Made by a program: the position numbers and the translations under genes. Below are positions 33,744-42,270 of a DNA stretch of 53,965 bases, one piece after another. Numbering within the stretch: the first letter of the stretch is position 1; the number at the start of each line of letters is the position of its first letter. Origin of the DNA: JBKXSZ01 sp047017005 (GTDB taxonomy: Bacteria > Bacillota > Clostridia > TANB77 > CAG-508); contig JBKXSZ010000007.1 in NCBI GenBank assembly GCA_047017005.1, forward strand, positions 1 through 53,965, read 5' to 3'. Under the pieces are notes generated by a model. It saw only the letters and a list, made by a program, of their open reading frames with translations, had not been told where the DNA came from and did not search any database.

Positions 33744-34409
33744 AATTAAATAAAGAAGATGGAATTTGTTTATTAGAATTATTTGAAATACCAACTGTAG
33801 AACGATTAAAAAAGGAGAAGCTATTAAGTGGAGAATATGATATACAGAAGCGGAATGAGCGTTCGTCTTTCACCTAAATCAGATAAAGAGGAAAATGTCT
33901 ATTTGCCTTCTATTCATTATTGTACTGATTTAGAAAAGATACGTGACTTTATCTCTACCTATGAAAATAAATACAATATCATCATCCACGAAAGTGTAAG
34001 ACCAGAAAAGATTGGCTCTATTTCCAAATTAAAATGGGAGAATGCTAGTAAGTTAATTCTAGAGACCTATACGGATTTTGATGCAAGAAAAGCAGAAAAG
34101 ATTGAGAACCGAATGGTAATACCTTTTGCAGGAGAGAAATTAGATGTTCATGAACTTAGCATCGAAAAACTAGACAAAAAAGATTATCGTGATTTCTTAA
34201 AGGTAGTAGGATATATTAAGGACTTACCTTTTTCTACTTATGATATGGAATATGTTTTACAAGATAAAAAAGTTATTTTTACAGATTTAACAATTAATAA
34301 CAAAAATGAATTCCAGTTTGCAAAACAGTTTTTAAAAATGCAAAGAGAACGAAAACAGAGAAGCAGAAAAGAGGAAGAGATATCTATGCAAGAAGAAGCG
34401 GAAAGATAA
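33740..34409 (+). pseudogene. Unknown fourth gene of the radical SAM operon, probably frameshifted
   Basis: An ATG at 33740 overlaps the stop of the second radical SAM gene (ATGA), as at the other junction in this operon. It reads MKLNKEDGICLLELFEIPTV and LKKEKLLSGEY, then after about 33838 the sense continues in the +1 frame as MIYRSGMSVRLSPKSDKEEN to the stop at 34409. Removing one base gives 222 residues. Alternatively the second part is a separate gene starting with GTG 33828, which has an AAAGGAG site nine bases upstream, and the first 45 codons are a small gene. No family recognised; the C-terminus is a Lys/Arg/Glu helix. Confidence 0.6.
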
Positions 34410-34444
34410 CATATAGAAATAAAATAGAACACACGTAGTGAAAT

Positions 34445-34473
34445 TTGAAATATTATGTAAAATGTGGTACAAT
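34445..34473 (+). promoter_or_regulatory. Promoter of the 34516 gene
   Basis: TTGAAA (34445-34450), 17-bp spacer, TACAAT (34468-34473), 42 bases before the chosen start codon. Confidence 0.65.
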
Positions 34474-34515
34474 AATTACATACTCATGGTTGTACAGAGT
34501 AAAAGGAGGAATAAC

Positions 34516-35376
34516 ATGACAACACGAGTACGGACAATTTCATTAAAAGAAGCATATGAAGTTTGCAACAATAAGAATTCAATCGAAATAGCATTAAAAG
34601 AGTTCATAGAAGCGGATAACTTTTATGTATATGTAGCAGGATTAAATCGACCACATATTAAGAAACTCTTTATTGCAGAGGATATGGATATTATGGAATT
34701 ACAAGGATATGTTTTCTTATTTGAGTGTTCAGATAAAAATAAAACTTACCACTACATTCCATTTTTCAAGGTTGCTGCAGAAGAAGTGCTAGAAGATATT
34801 CTATTTCAAATTACAGAGTATTGTGAACAAGGAAAACTCGAAATCTTTTTTCCGAAAAACAAGAATTCTAATAGTTTAATCAATACTCTGGAGATATTTG
34901 GATTCGAAGAATTACAATATGTTTTTAAGAAGCTCGCAAAGAATGGATCTAGAAATTTCCCAGATGTAGCTTTGGAAAAGAAGGTAGCATCTACAGAGAT
35001 TTTGGAAAAATCTAGGTTGACACCTCTTATCTATTCTTCATTTGATTATTTATTACCTAGTGGCAATAAAAACAAACTAATGATAGAAGCCTACAAAACA
35101 GATAAATTAAAAAAGGAATGTATCGCTGCTATCTATTTTCATGTAGATGAAGAATTAAAGAATATCTTTATTCGTAGCTATTATGAAAATGAAGAGCTCT
35201 CTCAAGACACTCGAAAAGTGGTATTAAATAGTATTTTGGCTTTTCTGAGGCAAAAAAGGAACTTCAAAAAATATCATTGCTATACAATGATTCCAGAATG
35301 TGATTCAGATGCAATCGAAATATTTCAAGATGTAAACTTTACGTTAAAGGGTTATTCTATGACAATTTATTTATAG
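34516..35376 (+). CDS. Hypothetical protein, 286 aa
   Basis: The start ATG at 34516 follows AAAAGGAGG by six bases and lies behind a good promoter; an upstream extension of the frame covers the promoter and is not real. The protein (MTTRVRTISLKEAYEVCNNK) has no membrane segment or signal. Two halves can be imagined: an alpha/beta N-terminal part to about residue 150, and a C-terminal part with IYFHVDEELKNIFIRSYY and IFQDVNFTLKGYSMTIYL, which has the strand-helix rhythm of GNAT acetyltransferases. No diagnostic acetyl-CoA binding motif is visible, so function stays open. Confidence 0.6.
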   Translation: MTTRVRTISLKEAYEVCNNKNSIEIALKEFIEADNFYVYVAGLNRPHIKKLFIAEDMDIMELQGYVFLFECSDKNKTYHYIPFFKVAAEEVLEDILFQITEYCEQGKLEIFFPKNKNSNSLINTLEIFGFEELQYVFKKLAKNGSRNFPDVALEKKVASTEILEKSRLTPLIYSSFDYLLPSGNKNKLMIEAYKTDKLKKECIAAIYFHVDEELKNIFIRSYYENEELSQDTRKVVLNSILAFLRQKRNFKKYHCYTMIPECDSDAIEIFQDVNFTLKGYSMTIYL

Positions 35377-35396
35377 AGCATTATGCTCTTAAACTT

Positions 35397-35436
35397 AAAA
35401 GACAGTGAATTTAGATTTAAGTTCACTGTCTTTTCT
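35397..35436 (+). terminator. Terminator after the 34516 gene
   Basis: AAAAGACAGTGAA and TTCACTGTCTTTT form a 13-pair stem with a 12-base loop, followed by CTTTAA. A smaller palindrome AGAGCATTATGCTCT lies just before it. Confidence 0.8.
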
Positions 35437-35591
35437 TTAATATGTAAATAAGTAGAATTGAATAAGAATTTAATAAAAAAGTTATTTCAAATTTTCTAAT
35501 TTACTTGCTATTAACTTATATTAAGAAGAGTAGATTTTTAGCGATTTCTATGATACAATAAAAAGCAGAAAAAATGAGAAGGAGCACATAG

Positions 35592-36251
35592 ATGAGAATA
35601 CGATATAAACCATGGGCTAGGGCCGAATTAGAAGCTTGTCCATTCTATATAGACGACCCAACACAATATAAAGGAAAATGGCAAGAAGTTTTCGAAAAAA
35701 AACAACCGATTCATATAGAACTTGGATGTGGCAAAGGAAGCTTTATTGCAGAACTTGCAAGTAGTCATTTAGAAACAAACTATCTTGCAATAGACATGGT
35801 AGATGCCATGTTAGGACTAGCAAAAAGAAATATTGAACAAACTTATGCAGCCAAACAAATACAAACCTCAAATATATATATTACCCGTTTTGATATTGAA
35901 AGAATTTTTTTAATGTTAGAAGGAAGGGACAAAATCGAACGTATTTATATTAACTTCTGTAATCCTTGGCCAAGAGGAAAACATCATAAGAAGAGATTAA
36001 CTCACACAAGGCAATTGGAAAAATATAAAGAATTTTTAAAAGATAAGGCACAAATACATTTTAAAACAGATGATAATACGTTATTTAATGAAAGTGTTGG
36101 ATATTTTAAAAATAGTGGTTTTGAAATTGTATATCAAAGTTATGATTTACATGCCGAAAAAGACACGGAAAACATTGAAACGGAACATGAAAAAATGTAT
36201 ACAGAAGAGGGAATAAAAATTAAGAAATTAATTGCTATTTATCATAAGTAA
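35592..36251 (+). CDS. trmB: tRNA (guanine-N7-)-methyltransferase TrmB
   Basis: TrmB makes m7G46 in tRNA. The SAM-binding motif is HIELGCGKGSFIAELAS (about residues 41-57), and the catalytic motif is INFCNPWPRGKHHKKRLTH with the conserved N-PWP-K-H-KRR type arrangement. Residues FKTDDNTLFNESVGYF near the C-terminus also fit. Length 219 aa is typical. The ATG follows GAAGGAGC. Confidence 0.95.
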   Translation: MRIRYKPWARAELEACPFYIDDPTQYKGKWQEVFEKKQPIHIELGCGKGSFIAELASSHLETNYLAIDMVDAMLGLAKRNIEQTYAAKQIQTSNIYITRFDIERIFLMLEGRDKIERIYINFCNPWPRGKHHKKRLTHTRQLEKYKEFLKDKAQIHFKTDDNTLFNESVGYFKNSGFEIVYQSYDLHAEKDTENIETEHEKMYTEEGIKIKKLIAIYHK

Positions 36252-36423
36252 ACAAAAAAAACAAAACAAAAGTATGGAAATGTATTATGTTCGAAATATA
36301 TTTTGCTAGTAATCATACAATAACTGAGCAACAAAAATCTTAGAACAATCTTTGAAAGGAGAAATACAAGAATAATCCCTTTTTTCCGTTATACAAAATC
36401 TAATGCTTTTTTCCTCAAAAATC

Positions 36424-36452
36424 TTGTACTTTTCCTATTTTCCATATATAAT
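36424..36452 (+). promoter_or_regulatory. pta promoter
   Basis: TTGTAC (36424-36429), 17-bp spacer, TATAAT (36447-36452). The 240 bases between trmB and pta hold this and no other recognisable element. Confidence 0.6.
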
Positions 36453-36490
36453 ATACAAGATATTGTAAGATTAAGGGAGGAAAGAAAAAC

Positions 36491-37489
36491 ATGTCATTTA
36501 TCGAAGATATGAAGCAACGAGCAAAGTCAGATATCAAAACAATTGTATTACCAGAAGCAAGTGATATTCGTACAATCGAAGCAACGGCAAGTGTTTTGAA
36601 AGCTGGTTTTGCAAATATTATTTTAGTAGGAAATAAAGAAAATATTCAAAAATTAGCAAGTGAACATAATTTTGATATTGCAAAGGCAACTATTGTAGAA
36701 CCTGCTAAATCAGAAAAATATACCCAATATGTAGAAACCTTTTTTGAATTAAGAAAGAAAAAAGGAATGACAATAGAAAAAGCAAAAGAATTAATGTTAG
36801 ACCCCGTATATTATGGAATGATGATGGTAAAAAGTAATGATGCAGATGGATTAGTATCTGGTGCTATTCACTCTACTTCAGATACATTAAGACCAGCACT
36901 TCAAATTTTAAAAACAGCTCCCGGAACCAAACTAGTATCTGCATTTTTTTTAATGGTAGTTCCAAACTGTGAATATGGCGAAAAGGGAACTTTCATTTTC
37001 TCTGATGCAGGATTAAATGAAAACCCAGATAGTGATGCTTTATCTGAAATTGCGATTTCTTCTGCAAAAAGCTTTGAACAATTAGTAGGAGCAACTCCAG
37101 AAGTAGCTATGCTTTCATATTCTACTTATGGAAGTGCAAAATCAGAACTAACGGAAAAAGTAATTGAAGCGACCCATCTAGTTCACGAAAAAATGCCAAG
37201 TTTAGCAGTAGATGGAGAATTACAATTAGATGCTGCTATTATCCCTGAAGTTGGAAAATCAAAAGCACCTGGAAGTGAAGTTGCTGGAAAAGCCAATACA
37301 TTGATATTCCCAGACTTAAATGCTGGAAACATTGGATACAAATTAGTACAAAGATTAGCAAAAGCAGAAGCTTATGGACCTCTTTGCCAAGGTATTGCAA
37401 AACCTGTAAATGATTTATCAAGAGGATGTTCTAGTCAAGATATAGCTGGAGTAGTTGCTATTACCGCTGTACAAGCACAAATGATGTAA
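36491..37489 (+). CDS. pta: Phosphate acetyltransferase
   Basis: Pta converts acetyl-CoA and phosphate to acetyl phosphate. The 332-residue protein matches the short (PTA-domain only) form over its length: MSFIEDMKQRAKSDIKTIVLP, MMMVKSNDADGLVSGAIHST, LSYSTYGSAKSELTEKV, and GSEVAGKANTLIFPDLNAGN and YGPLCQGIAKPVNDLSRGCS near the end. It has a GGAGGAA site. ackA follows 44 bases on, so acetyl phosphate is passed to acetate kinase for ATP formation, as in fermenting Clostridia. Confidence 0.97.
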   Translation: MSFIEDMKQRAKSDIKTIVLPEASDIRTIEATASVLKAGFANIILVGNKENIQKLASEHNFDIAKATIVEPAKSEKYTQYVETFFELRKKKGMTIEKAKELMLDPVYYGMMMVKSNDADGLVSGAIHSTSDTLRPALQILKTAPGTKLVSAFFLMVVPNCEYGEKGTFIFSDAGLNENPDSDALSEIAISSAKSFEQLVGATPEVAMLSYSTYGSAKSELTEKVIEATHLVHEKMPSLAVDGELQLDAAIIPEVGKSKAPGSEVAGKANTLIFPDLNAGNIGYKLVQRLAKAEAYGPLCQGIAKPVNDLSRGCSSQDIAGVVAITAVQAQMM

Positions 37490-37533
37490 TCTATTTAAAA
37501 TATATAAATTATTAAAATAAAAGGAGAAAAAGA

Positions 37534-38724
37534 ATGAAAATATTAGTATTAAACTGCGGAAGTTCTTCTTTAAAATATCAATTAATGGATATGGAAAATG
37601 AAGAAGTAATTGCAAAAGGAACTTATGAAAGAATCGGAATGGATGGTTCTTTTGTAACACATAAAGTAAATGGAGAAAAACACAAAGTAGAACATGTAAC
37701 TCCAAATCATGAAGAAGCTATTAAAGTAGTAATTGACCAACTAACAAATAACCAATATGGAGTTATTAAAAGTTTAAAAGAAATTGATGCAGTAGGACAT
37801 AGAGTAGTACACGGTGGAGAAAAAATTAATAAATCTGTAATTATTGATGATGAAGTAATTCAAGTAATTAAAGACTGTGCTAGTTTAGCACCACTTCATA
37901 ATCCTGCTGGACTATTAGGAATTGAAGCTTGCCAGAAAGAAATGCCAGGAGTACCAATGGTAGCAGTATTTGATACTGCCTTTCATCAAACAATGCCGAA
38001 AGCTCATTATATTTATCCAATTCCATATGAATATTATGAAAAATATGGAGTAAGAAAATATGGATTCCATGGAACTTCTCATCGCTATGTTTCTAATAGA
38101 ATTACAGAGCTATTAGGAAGACCAGCAGAAGGGTTAAAAGTAATTAACTGTCATATTGGTCAAGGAGCAAGTATTTGCGCAATTAAAGATGGAAAATGCC
38201 AAGATACTAGTATGGGATTTACACCTTTAGCAGGTATTGCAATGGGAACACGCTCTGGTGATTTAGACCCTTCTATCGTTACTTTCTTAATGGAAAAAGA
38301 AAACTTATCAGCAGAAGAGATTAACTCTATCTTAAATAAAAAATCAGGACTATTAGGAATCTCTGGAATTTCAGCAGATAATAGAGATATTTTAGCTGCT
38401 GTTGAAGAAGGAAATGAAAGAGCTGCTTTAGCAATGGAAATTTACAGCTATATTATCGCACAATATATAGCCAAATATGCTGTTACACTAAATGGTGTAG
38501 ATGTCATTACTTTCACAGGTGGAGTAGGAGAAAGAGGACCTGATGAAAGAGCTGCTATTTGCAAACAATTAGAGTTCTTAGGAGTAAAATTAGATGAAGA
38601 AGCAAATAAAGTAAAAGCGGAAGAAAAAGAAATCTCAAGCAAAGATTCAAAAGTAAAAGTTTGGATAGTTCCAACAGACGAAGAATTAATGATTGCAAGA
38701 GATACGATGAATTTAGTAAAATAA
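37534..38724 (+). CDS. ackA: Acetate kinase, first copy
   Basis: AckA makes ATP and acetate from acetyl phosphate. The 396-residue protein starts MKILVLNCGSSSLKYQLMDM and has the ASKHA-fold motifs VGHRVVHGGEKIN, PLHNPAGLLGIEACQ, VAVFDTAFHQTMP, YGFHGTSHRYVS, INCHIGQGASICAIK, DTSMGFTPLAGIAMGTRSGD and FTGGVGERG. All known catalytic Asn, Arg, Asp, His and Glu positions appear present. It lies in one transcript with pta and is followed by a terminator. Confidence 0.97.
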   Translation: MKILVLNCGSSSLKYQLMDMENEEVIAKGTYERIGMDGSFVTHKVNGEKHKVEHVTPNHEEAIKVVIDQLTNNQYGVIKSLKEIDAVGHRVVHGGEKINKSVIIDDEVIQVIKDCASLAPLHNPAGLLGIEACQKEMPGVPMVAVFDTAFHQTMPKAHYIYPIPYEYYEKYGVRKYGFHGTSHRYVSNRITELLGRPAEGLKVINCHIGQGASICAIKDGKCQDTSMGFTPLAGIAMGTRSGDLDPSIVTFLMEKENLSAEEINSILNKKSGLLGISGISADNRDILAAVEEGNERAALAMEIYSYIIAQYIAKYAVTLNGVDVITFTGGVGERGPDERAAICKQLEFLGVKLDEEANKVKAEEKEISSKDSKVKVWIVPTDEELMIARDTMNLVK

Positions 38725-38730
38725 CAAAAG

Positions 38731-38765
38731 AAAAGGGATAGAATATTATTTTCTGTCCTTTTTCT
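38731..38765 (+). terminator. pta-ackA terminator
   Basis: AAAGGGATAGAA pairs with TTTTCTGTCCTTT (two wobble or bulged positions) around a short AT loop, followed by TTCTTTATTT. Confidence 0.65.
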
Positions 38766-38808
38766 TTATTTAAGTTTTATAAGAATTACAGAAACTTAGT
38801 ATTTAACC

Positions 38809-38837
38809 TTGCACTTTTGTTAGAAGAACTATATAAT
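38809..38837 (+). promoter_or_regulatory. Promoter of the second ackA
   Basis: TTGCAC (38809-38814), 17-bp spacer, TATAAT (38832-38837). The second acetate kinase is therefore separately controlled. Confidence 0.65.
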
Positions 38838-38872
38838 AACAAAGATTTATATAGAAAAATAGGGAGGTAAAA

Positions 38873-40063
38873 ATGAAAATATTAGTGTTAAATTGTGGTA
38901 GTTCATCACTTAAATATCAATTAATCAATATGGAAACAGAAGAAGTTCTTGCAAAAGGAACTTATGAAAGAATTGGACAAAACAATTCATTTTTAACACA
39001 TAAAGTAGGAGAAGGAAAATATCATCTAGAGCATCCTGTAGAAGACCACTCAGAAGCCATCACATTCGTTTTAGAGCAATTTACAGATAAAAACTATGGA
39101 GTTATTCAAGACTTAAAAGAAATTGAGGCAATCGGTCATCGTTTAGTTCATGGCGGTGAAAAAATAAATCAGTCTGTTATAATTAATGAAGAAGTTTTAA
39201 ATGTATTGAAAGAATATACAAAATTAGCACCACTTCATAATCCTGCTGGAATTATTGGAATTGAAGCATGTCAAAAAGTAATACCAGGAGTACCAATGGT
39301 AGGAGTATTTGATACTGCTTTTCATCAAACAATGCCTGAAGAAAACTATATCTATCCAATTCCTTATGAGTATTATGAGAAATATGGTATAAGAAAATAT
39401 GGATTTCATGGAACCTCTCATCAATTTGTATCTCACAGAACAGCAGAACTTGTAGGAAAACCTGTTGAAGATTTAAAAATAGTAGTCTGCCATTTGGGCC
39501 AAGGAGCAAGTCTTTGTGCTGTAAAAGGTGGAAAATCCTTAGATACTAGTATGGGACTTACACCTCTTGCTGGAATTCCAATGGGTTCACGTTGTGGTGA
39601 TATCGATCCATCTATTGTTACTTATTTAATGGAACAAGAAAATTTATCAACACAAGAAGTAAATAATATATTAAATAAAAAATCTGGTGTTTACGGACTT
39701 TCTGGTGTTTCTCAAGATTTCCGAGATATTGAAGCTGAAAAAGACAAAGGAAATAAAAGAGCAGCATTAGCACTTAAAAACTATAGTTATTTAGTAGCAC
39801 AATATATTGCCAAATATGCTGTTACGATGGGAGGAATCGATATTATTTCTTTCACTGCTGGAGTTGGTGAAAATCAAATAAAGGTTAGAAAAAGTATATG
39901 CGATTATTTAAAGTTTTTGGGTGTTGAAATAGATGATGAAAGAAACAATATAAGAGGAGAAGAAAAGAAAATCTCTTCTGATGCTTCTAAAATACAAGTA
40001 TGGATTGTTCCAACGAATGAAGAATTAATGATTGCAAAAGAAACATTAAGATTAGTAAAATAA
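38873..40063 (+). CDS. ackA: Acetate kinase, second copy
   Basis: A 396-residue paralogue of the preceding gene with the same length and the same motifs: MKILVLNCGSSSLKYQLINM, IGHRLVHGGEKINQSV, PLHNPAGIIGIEACQ, VGVFDTAFHQTMP, YGFHGTSHQFVS, VCHLGQGASLCAVK, GLTPLAGIPMGSRCGD, and FTAGVGENQ in place of FTGGVGERG. The adenine-binding region differs (TAGVGENQIKVRK), which may change nucleotide preference or kinetics. It has its own promoter and terminator. It looks like a tandem duplication that has diverged for some time. A propionate or butyrate kinase role is less likely, given its strong likeness to the first copy. Confidence 0.95.
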   Translation: MKILVLNCGSSSLKYQLINMETEEVLAKGTYERIGQNNSFLTHKVGEGKYHLEHPVEDHSEAITFVLEQFTDKNYGVIQDLKEIEAIGHRLVHGGEKINQSVIINEEVLNVLKEYTKLAPLHNPAGIIGIEACQKVIPGVPMVGVFDTAFHQTMPEENYIYPIPYEYYEKYGIRKYGFHGTSHQFVSHRTAELVGKPVEDLKIVVCHLGQGASLCAVKGGKSLDTSMGLTPLAGIPMGSRCGDIDPSIVTYLMEQENLSTQEVNNILNKKSGVYGLSGVSQDFRDIEAEKDKGNKRAALALKNYSYLVAQYIAKYAVTMGGIDIISFTAGVGENQIKVRKSICDYLKFLGVEIDDERNNIRGEEKKISSDASKIQVWIVPTNEELMIAKETLRLVK

Positions 40064-40083
40064 TATAGCATATGGGCATATAA

Positions 40084-40127
40084 AAAAGAAAGGATAAATT
40101 TAAAAAACTATCTTTTCTTTTTTTTAC
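40084..40127 (+). terminator. Terminator of the second ackA
   Basis: AAAGAAAGGATA and TATCTTTTCTTT form a stem with one mismatch around an A-rich loop, followed by TTTTTT. Confidence 0.7.
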
Positions 40128-40177
40128 ATTATATGATAAGATAATAATAGCAGATATGCTGAAGGAGGCAAATAGCT

Positions 40178-40909
40178 ATGATTATAGAATTGCCAGAAGA
40201 ATACTTCTATAAAAGTAAGCCAGCCACTATAGAATCTGAAAAAGGAAAAGGTTCTATACAAACAAATGAAGTTTATGAATATGTTCAAGATGGCATTTTG
40301 TATATTGAAAAGTTAAACTCTTTCCGGGCATTAATGTATGCTATCACTTTAGCATTATATCCTACTCGTAAATGTTACTATTGTAATAATATGTTAAACG
40401 AAGAAGATGTTACTTTAGACCATCTTTATCCTGTCTCAACAGGTGGTATTTCTATTCCAGAAAATCTTAGAATTTCGTGTAATGATTGCAATACACATAA
40501 AGGAGATTTAACGGAAATGGAATATATGAAATATCTAGAAATAGAAAAAAATGGTGAGAAAAAAGAAACTAGAAAGTTTCGGAAACGAAAAGAACTTGAA
40601 AAGGAAAAATTAAAATATACAAAAGGATTTGATATGCCACAAGAATGGATAACTCTATTTTCTATTAAGCATATTACAGGAAAAGCTGCTAAGACAGTTG
40701 ATAATGATATAGAAGATAAGATTGAAAGATATCATTTCATTGAGGAGTTCATAGAAAAATATGGACATTTTCCAAATCCTATTATCGTAGACAAAAACTA
40801 TGTTATGCTAAATGGTAGAATTTGCTATCAATTTGCTCTTGAACATAATATTTCAGAATTGCCAGCTGTCGTTTTAGAGAATGTTATTTATCTTGGAGAA
40901 ACTGTATAA
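40178..40909 (+). CDS. HNH endonuclease domain protein
   Basis: A 243-residue protein with a central HNH nuclease module: a zinc-type CYYCNN pair, the catalytic DHLYPVSTGG (Asp-His), the Asn in SIPENLRISC, and CNDCNTHKGDLT. An N-terminal region (residues 1-60) and a C-terminal helical region (residues 120-243) are not recognised; the last part (FIEKYGHFPNPIIVDKNYVM) is like ParB-type repeats. Single gene between acetate kinase and a glycosidase, with a terminator at its end. It could be a defence or repair nuclease, but context says nothing. ATG after GAAGGAGG. Confidence 0.8.
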   Translation: MIIELPEEYFYKSKPATIESEKGKGSIQTNEVYEYVQDGILYIEKLNSFRALMYAITLALYPTRKCYYCNNMLNEEDVTLDHLYPVSTGGISIPENLRISCNDCNTHKGDLTEMEYMKYLEIEKNGEKKETRKFRKRKELEKEKLKYTKGFDMPQEWITLFSIKHITGKAAKTVDNDIEDKIERYHFIEEFIEKYGHFPNPIIVDKNYVMLNGRICYQFALEHNISELPAVVLENVIYLGETV

Positions 40910-40926
40910 TGCAGTTTCTTTCTTTT
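40898..40926 (+). terminator. Terminator of the HNH gene
   Basis: GAAACTG and CAGTTTC form a seven-pair stem around a seven-base loop that contains the stop codon, followed by TTTCTTTTTCTT. Confidence 0.75.
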
Positions 40927-41008
40927 TCTTAATATTTATTTAAATTCATGAAAAGTTCATATAAATGTGTTAGAATATTTATTTGAAAAAAATATATAGG
41001 AGAAAAAA

Positions 41009-42241
41009 ATGAATAAAGAAAAAAATACATTTAGTAATAGCGAACTTATTGCATTAAGTCATGAATTAAAAAATACACCAAGAAAAGCAAACCAATCTAA
41101 TTCATATAAAGACATGTCTTATACAAATGCAGCTAATAATAGAAATCGAAATGAAGATGAGACAGATTTTTATGCAAATGACTCCGAATATCAAACACCA
41201 GAAAAGCAACACGAAAAAAAGAAAGAAAAGGGAAGAAGCAGAAAAGCTAACAAAAATAATAAGAAACAAAAAAGAAATGGTAAAAAGAAAAAACATAGCT
41301 TCTTATTTCGCTTTTTTCGATTTATCTTTATTTGTGCTATCTTAGGAATTATTTTCTTATTCCTGTTTTTCAAGACTTCTTTATTTCAAAAATATAAAGA
41401 GCTATGGGTACAAACAGCAATGTCTACTATGAATCATCAATGGCTTGCTACGATGTTTTTATCTCAAGAAGAAATTGATGAGATTATGGGAAACTTAGAA
41501 GTACAAAATAATGAAAATTCAAATTCAAGTGATATTCATATTTCTCCATTTCACTTTGGCGAAAACGTTACCTACGAAGAAATATCGGGTAAAGGATATA
41601 AAGGGCACGTTATTTTAGTTAAAGACCCTTCTAAAGTAGAAATTATAGATACTCGTAAAAAAACAACGGGAACAAAGTTAGGAGAAATTGTAAAAAGTAA
41701 TAATGCTGTCGCTGGAATTAATGCTGGAGGTTTTAAAGATGAGGGAGGACATGGAAAAGGAAATGTTCTTGCTAAGTCTATGATAATTGATAAAACTTTA
41801 TATAATGGTAATAAATCCACTAGATATCAATTCATTGGTATGAGTAAAGAAGGAAAGTTAATACTAGGAAAATATACTTACCAAGAAGCAATGCGAGCTG
41901 GAATTAATTCTGCAGTGGAATTTGGGCCTTATCTTATTGTAAATGGAAAAAACCAAATAAAAAACTCAAACTCTGGAGGAATACAACCAAGAACAGCAAT
42001 TGGTCAAAAGAAAGATGGAACCATTATTATGGTATGTATTGATGGAAGAAAACCAGGATATAGTTTAGGAGCTACTTTAATGGATTTACAAAACGTCTTT
42101 AATAAGTATGGAGCTCACAATGCTGCTAATCTTGATGGTGGCTCATCTTCTACTATGTATTATAATGGAAAATTAGTAAATAAACCATCTACACCAATAG
42201 GAGAGAGATATTTACCAAATGCTATTATTGTAAAGAAATAA
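41009..42241 (+). CDS. Phosphodiester glycosidase (NAGPA) family membrane protein
   Basis: A 410-residue type II membrane protein. Residues 1-95 are cytoplasmic, polar and very Lys-rich (KKKEKGRSRKANKNNKKQKR), followed by one membrane helix (FIFICAILGIIFLFLFF) and an external domain. The NAGPA domain shows AVAGINAGGFKDEGGHG, INSAVEFGPYLIVNG, IQPRTAIGQKKDGTIIMVCI and the closing AANLDGGSSSTMYYNGKLV, all typical. NAGPA-type enzymes cleave N-acetylglucosamine phosphodiesters; bacterial members act on cell envelope or exopolysaccharide sugar phosphodiesters. Its probable terminator is now separated from it by an IS200-type element. ATG after AGGAG. Confidence 0.88.
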   Translation: MNKEKNTFSNSELIALSHELKNTPRKANQSNSYKDMSYTNAANNRNRNEDETDFYANDSEYQTPEKQHEKKKEKGRSRKANKNNKKQKRNGKKKKHSFLFRFFRFIFICAILGIIFLFLFFKTSLFQKYKELWVQTAMSTMNHQWLATMFLSQEEIDEIMGNLEVQNNENSNSSDIHISPFHFGENVTYEEISGKGYKGHVILVKDPSKVEIIDTRKKTTGTKLGEIVKSNNAVAGINAGGFKDEGGHGKGNVLAKSMIIDKTLYNGNKSTRYQFIGMSKEGKLILGKYTYQEAMRAGINSAVEFGPYLIVNGKNQIKNSNSGGIQPRTAIGQKKDGTIIMVCIDGRKPGYSLGATLMDLQNVFNKYGAHNAANLDGGSSSTMYYNGKLVNKPSTPIGERYLPNAIIVKK

Positions 42242-42270
42242 AAGATAAAACATTTTATATAAAATAACAA

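Noticed and set aside
33740..33877. RiPP precursor peptide after the radical SAM genes
   Set aside because: Not excluded, but the sequence has no core-like Cys/Gly/Ser-rich end and continues into the next frame as a normal protein.
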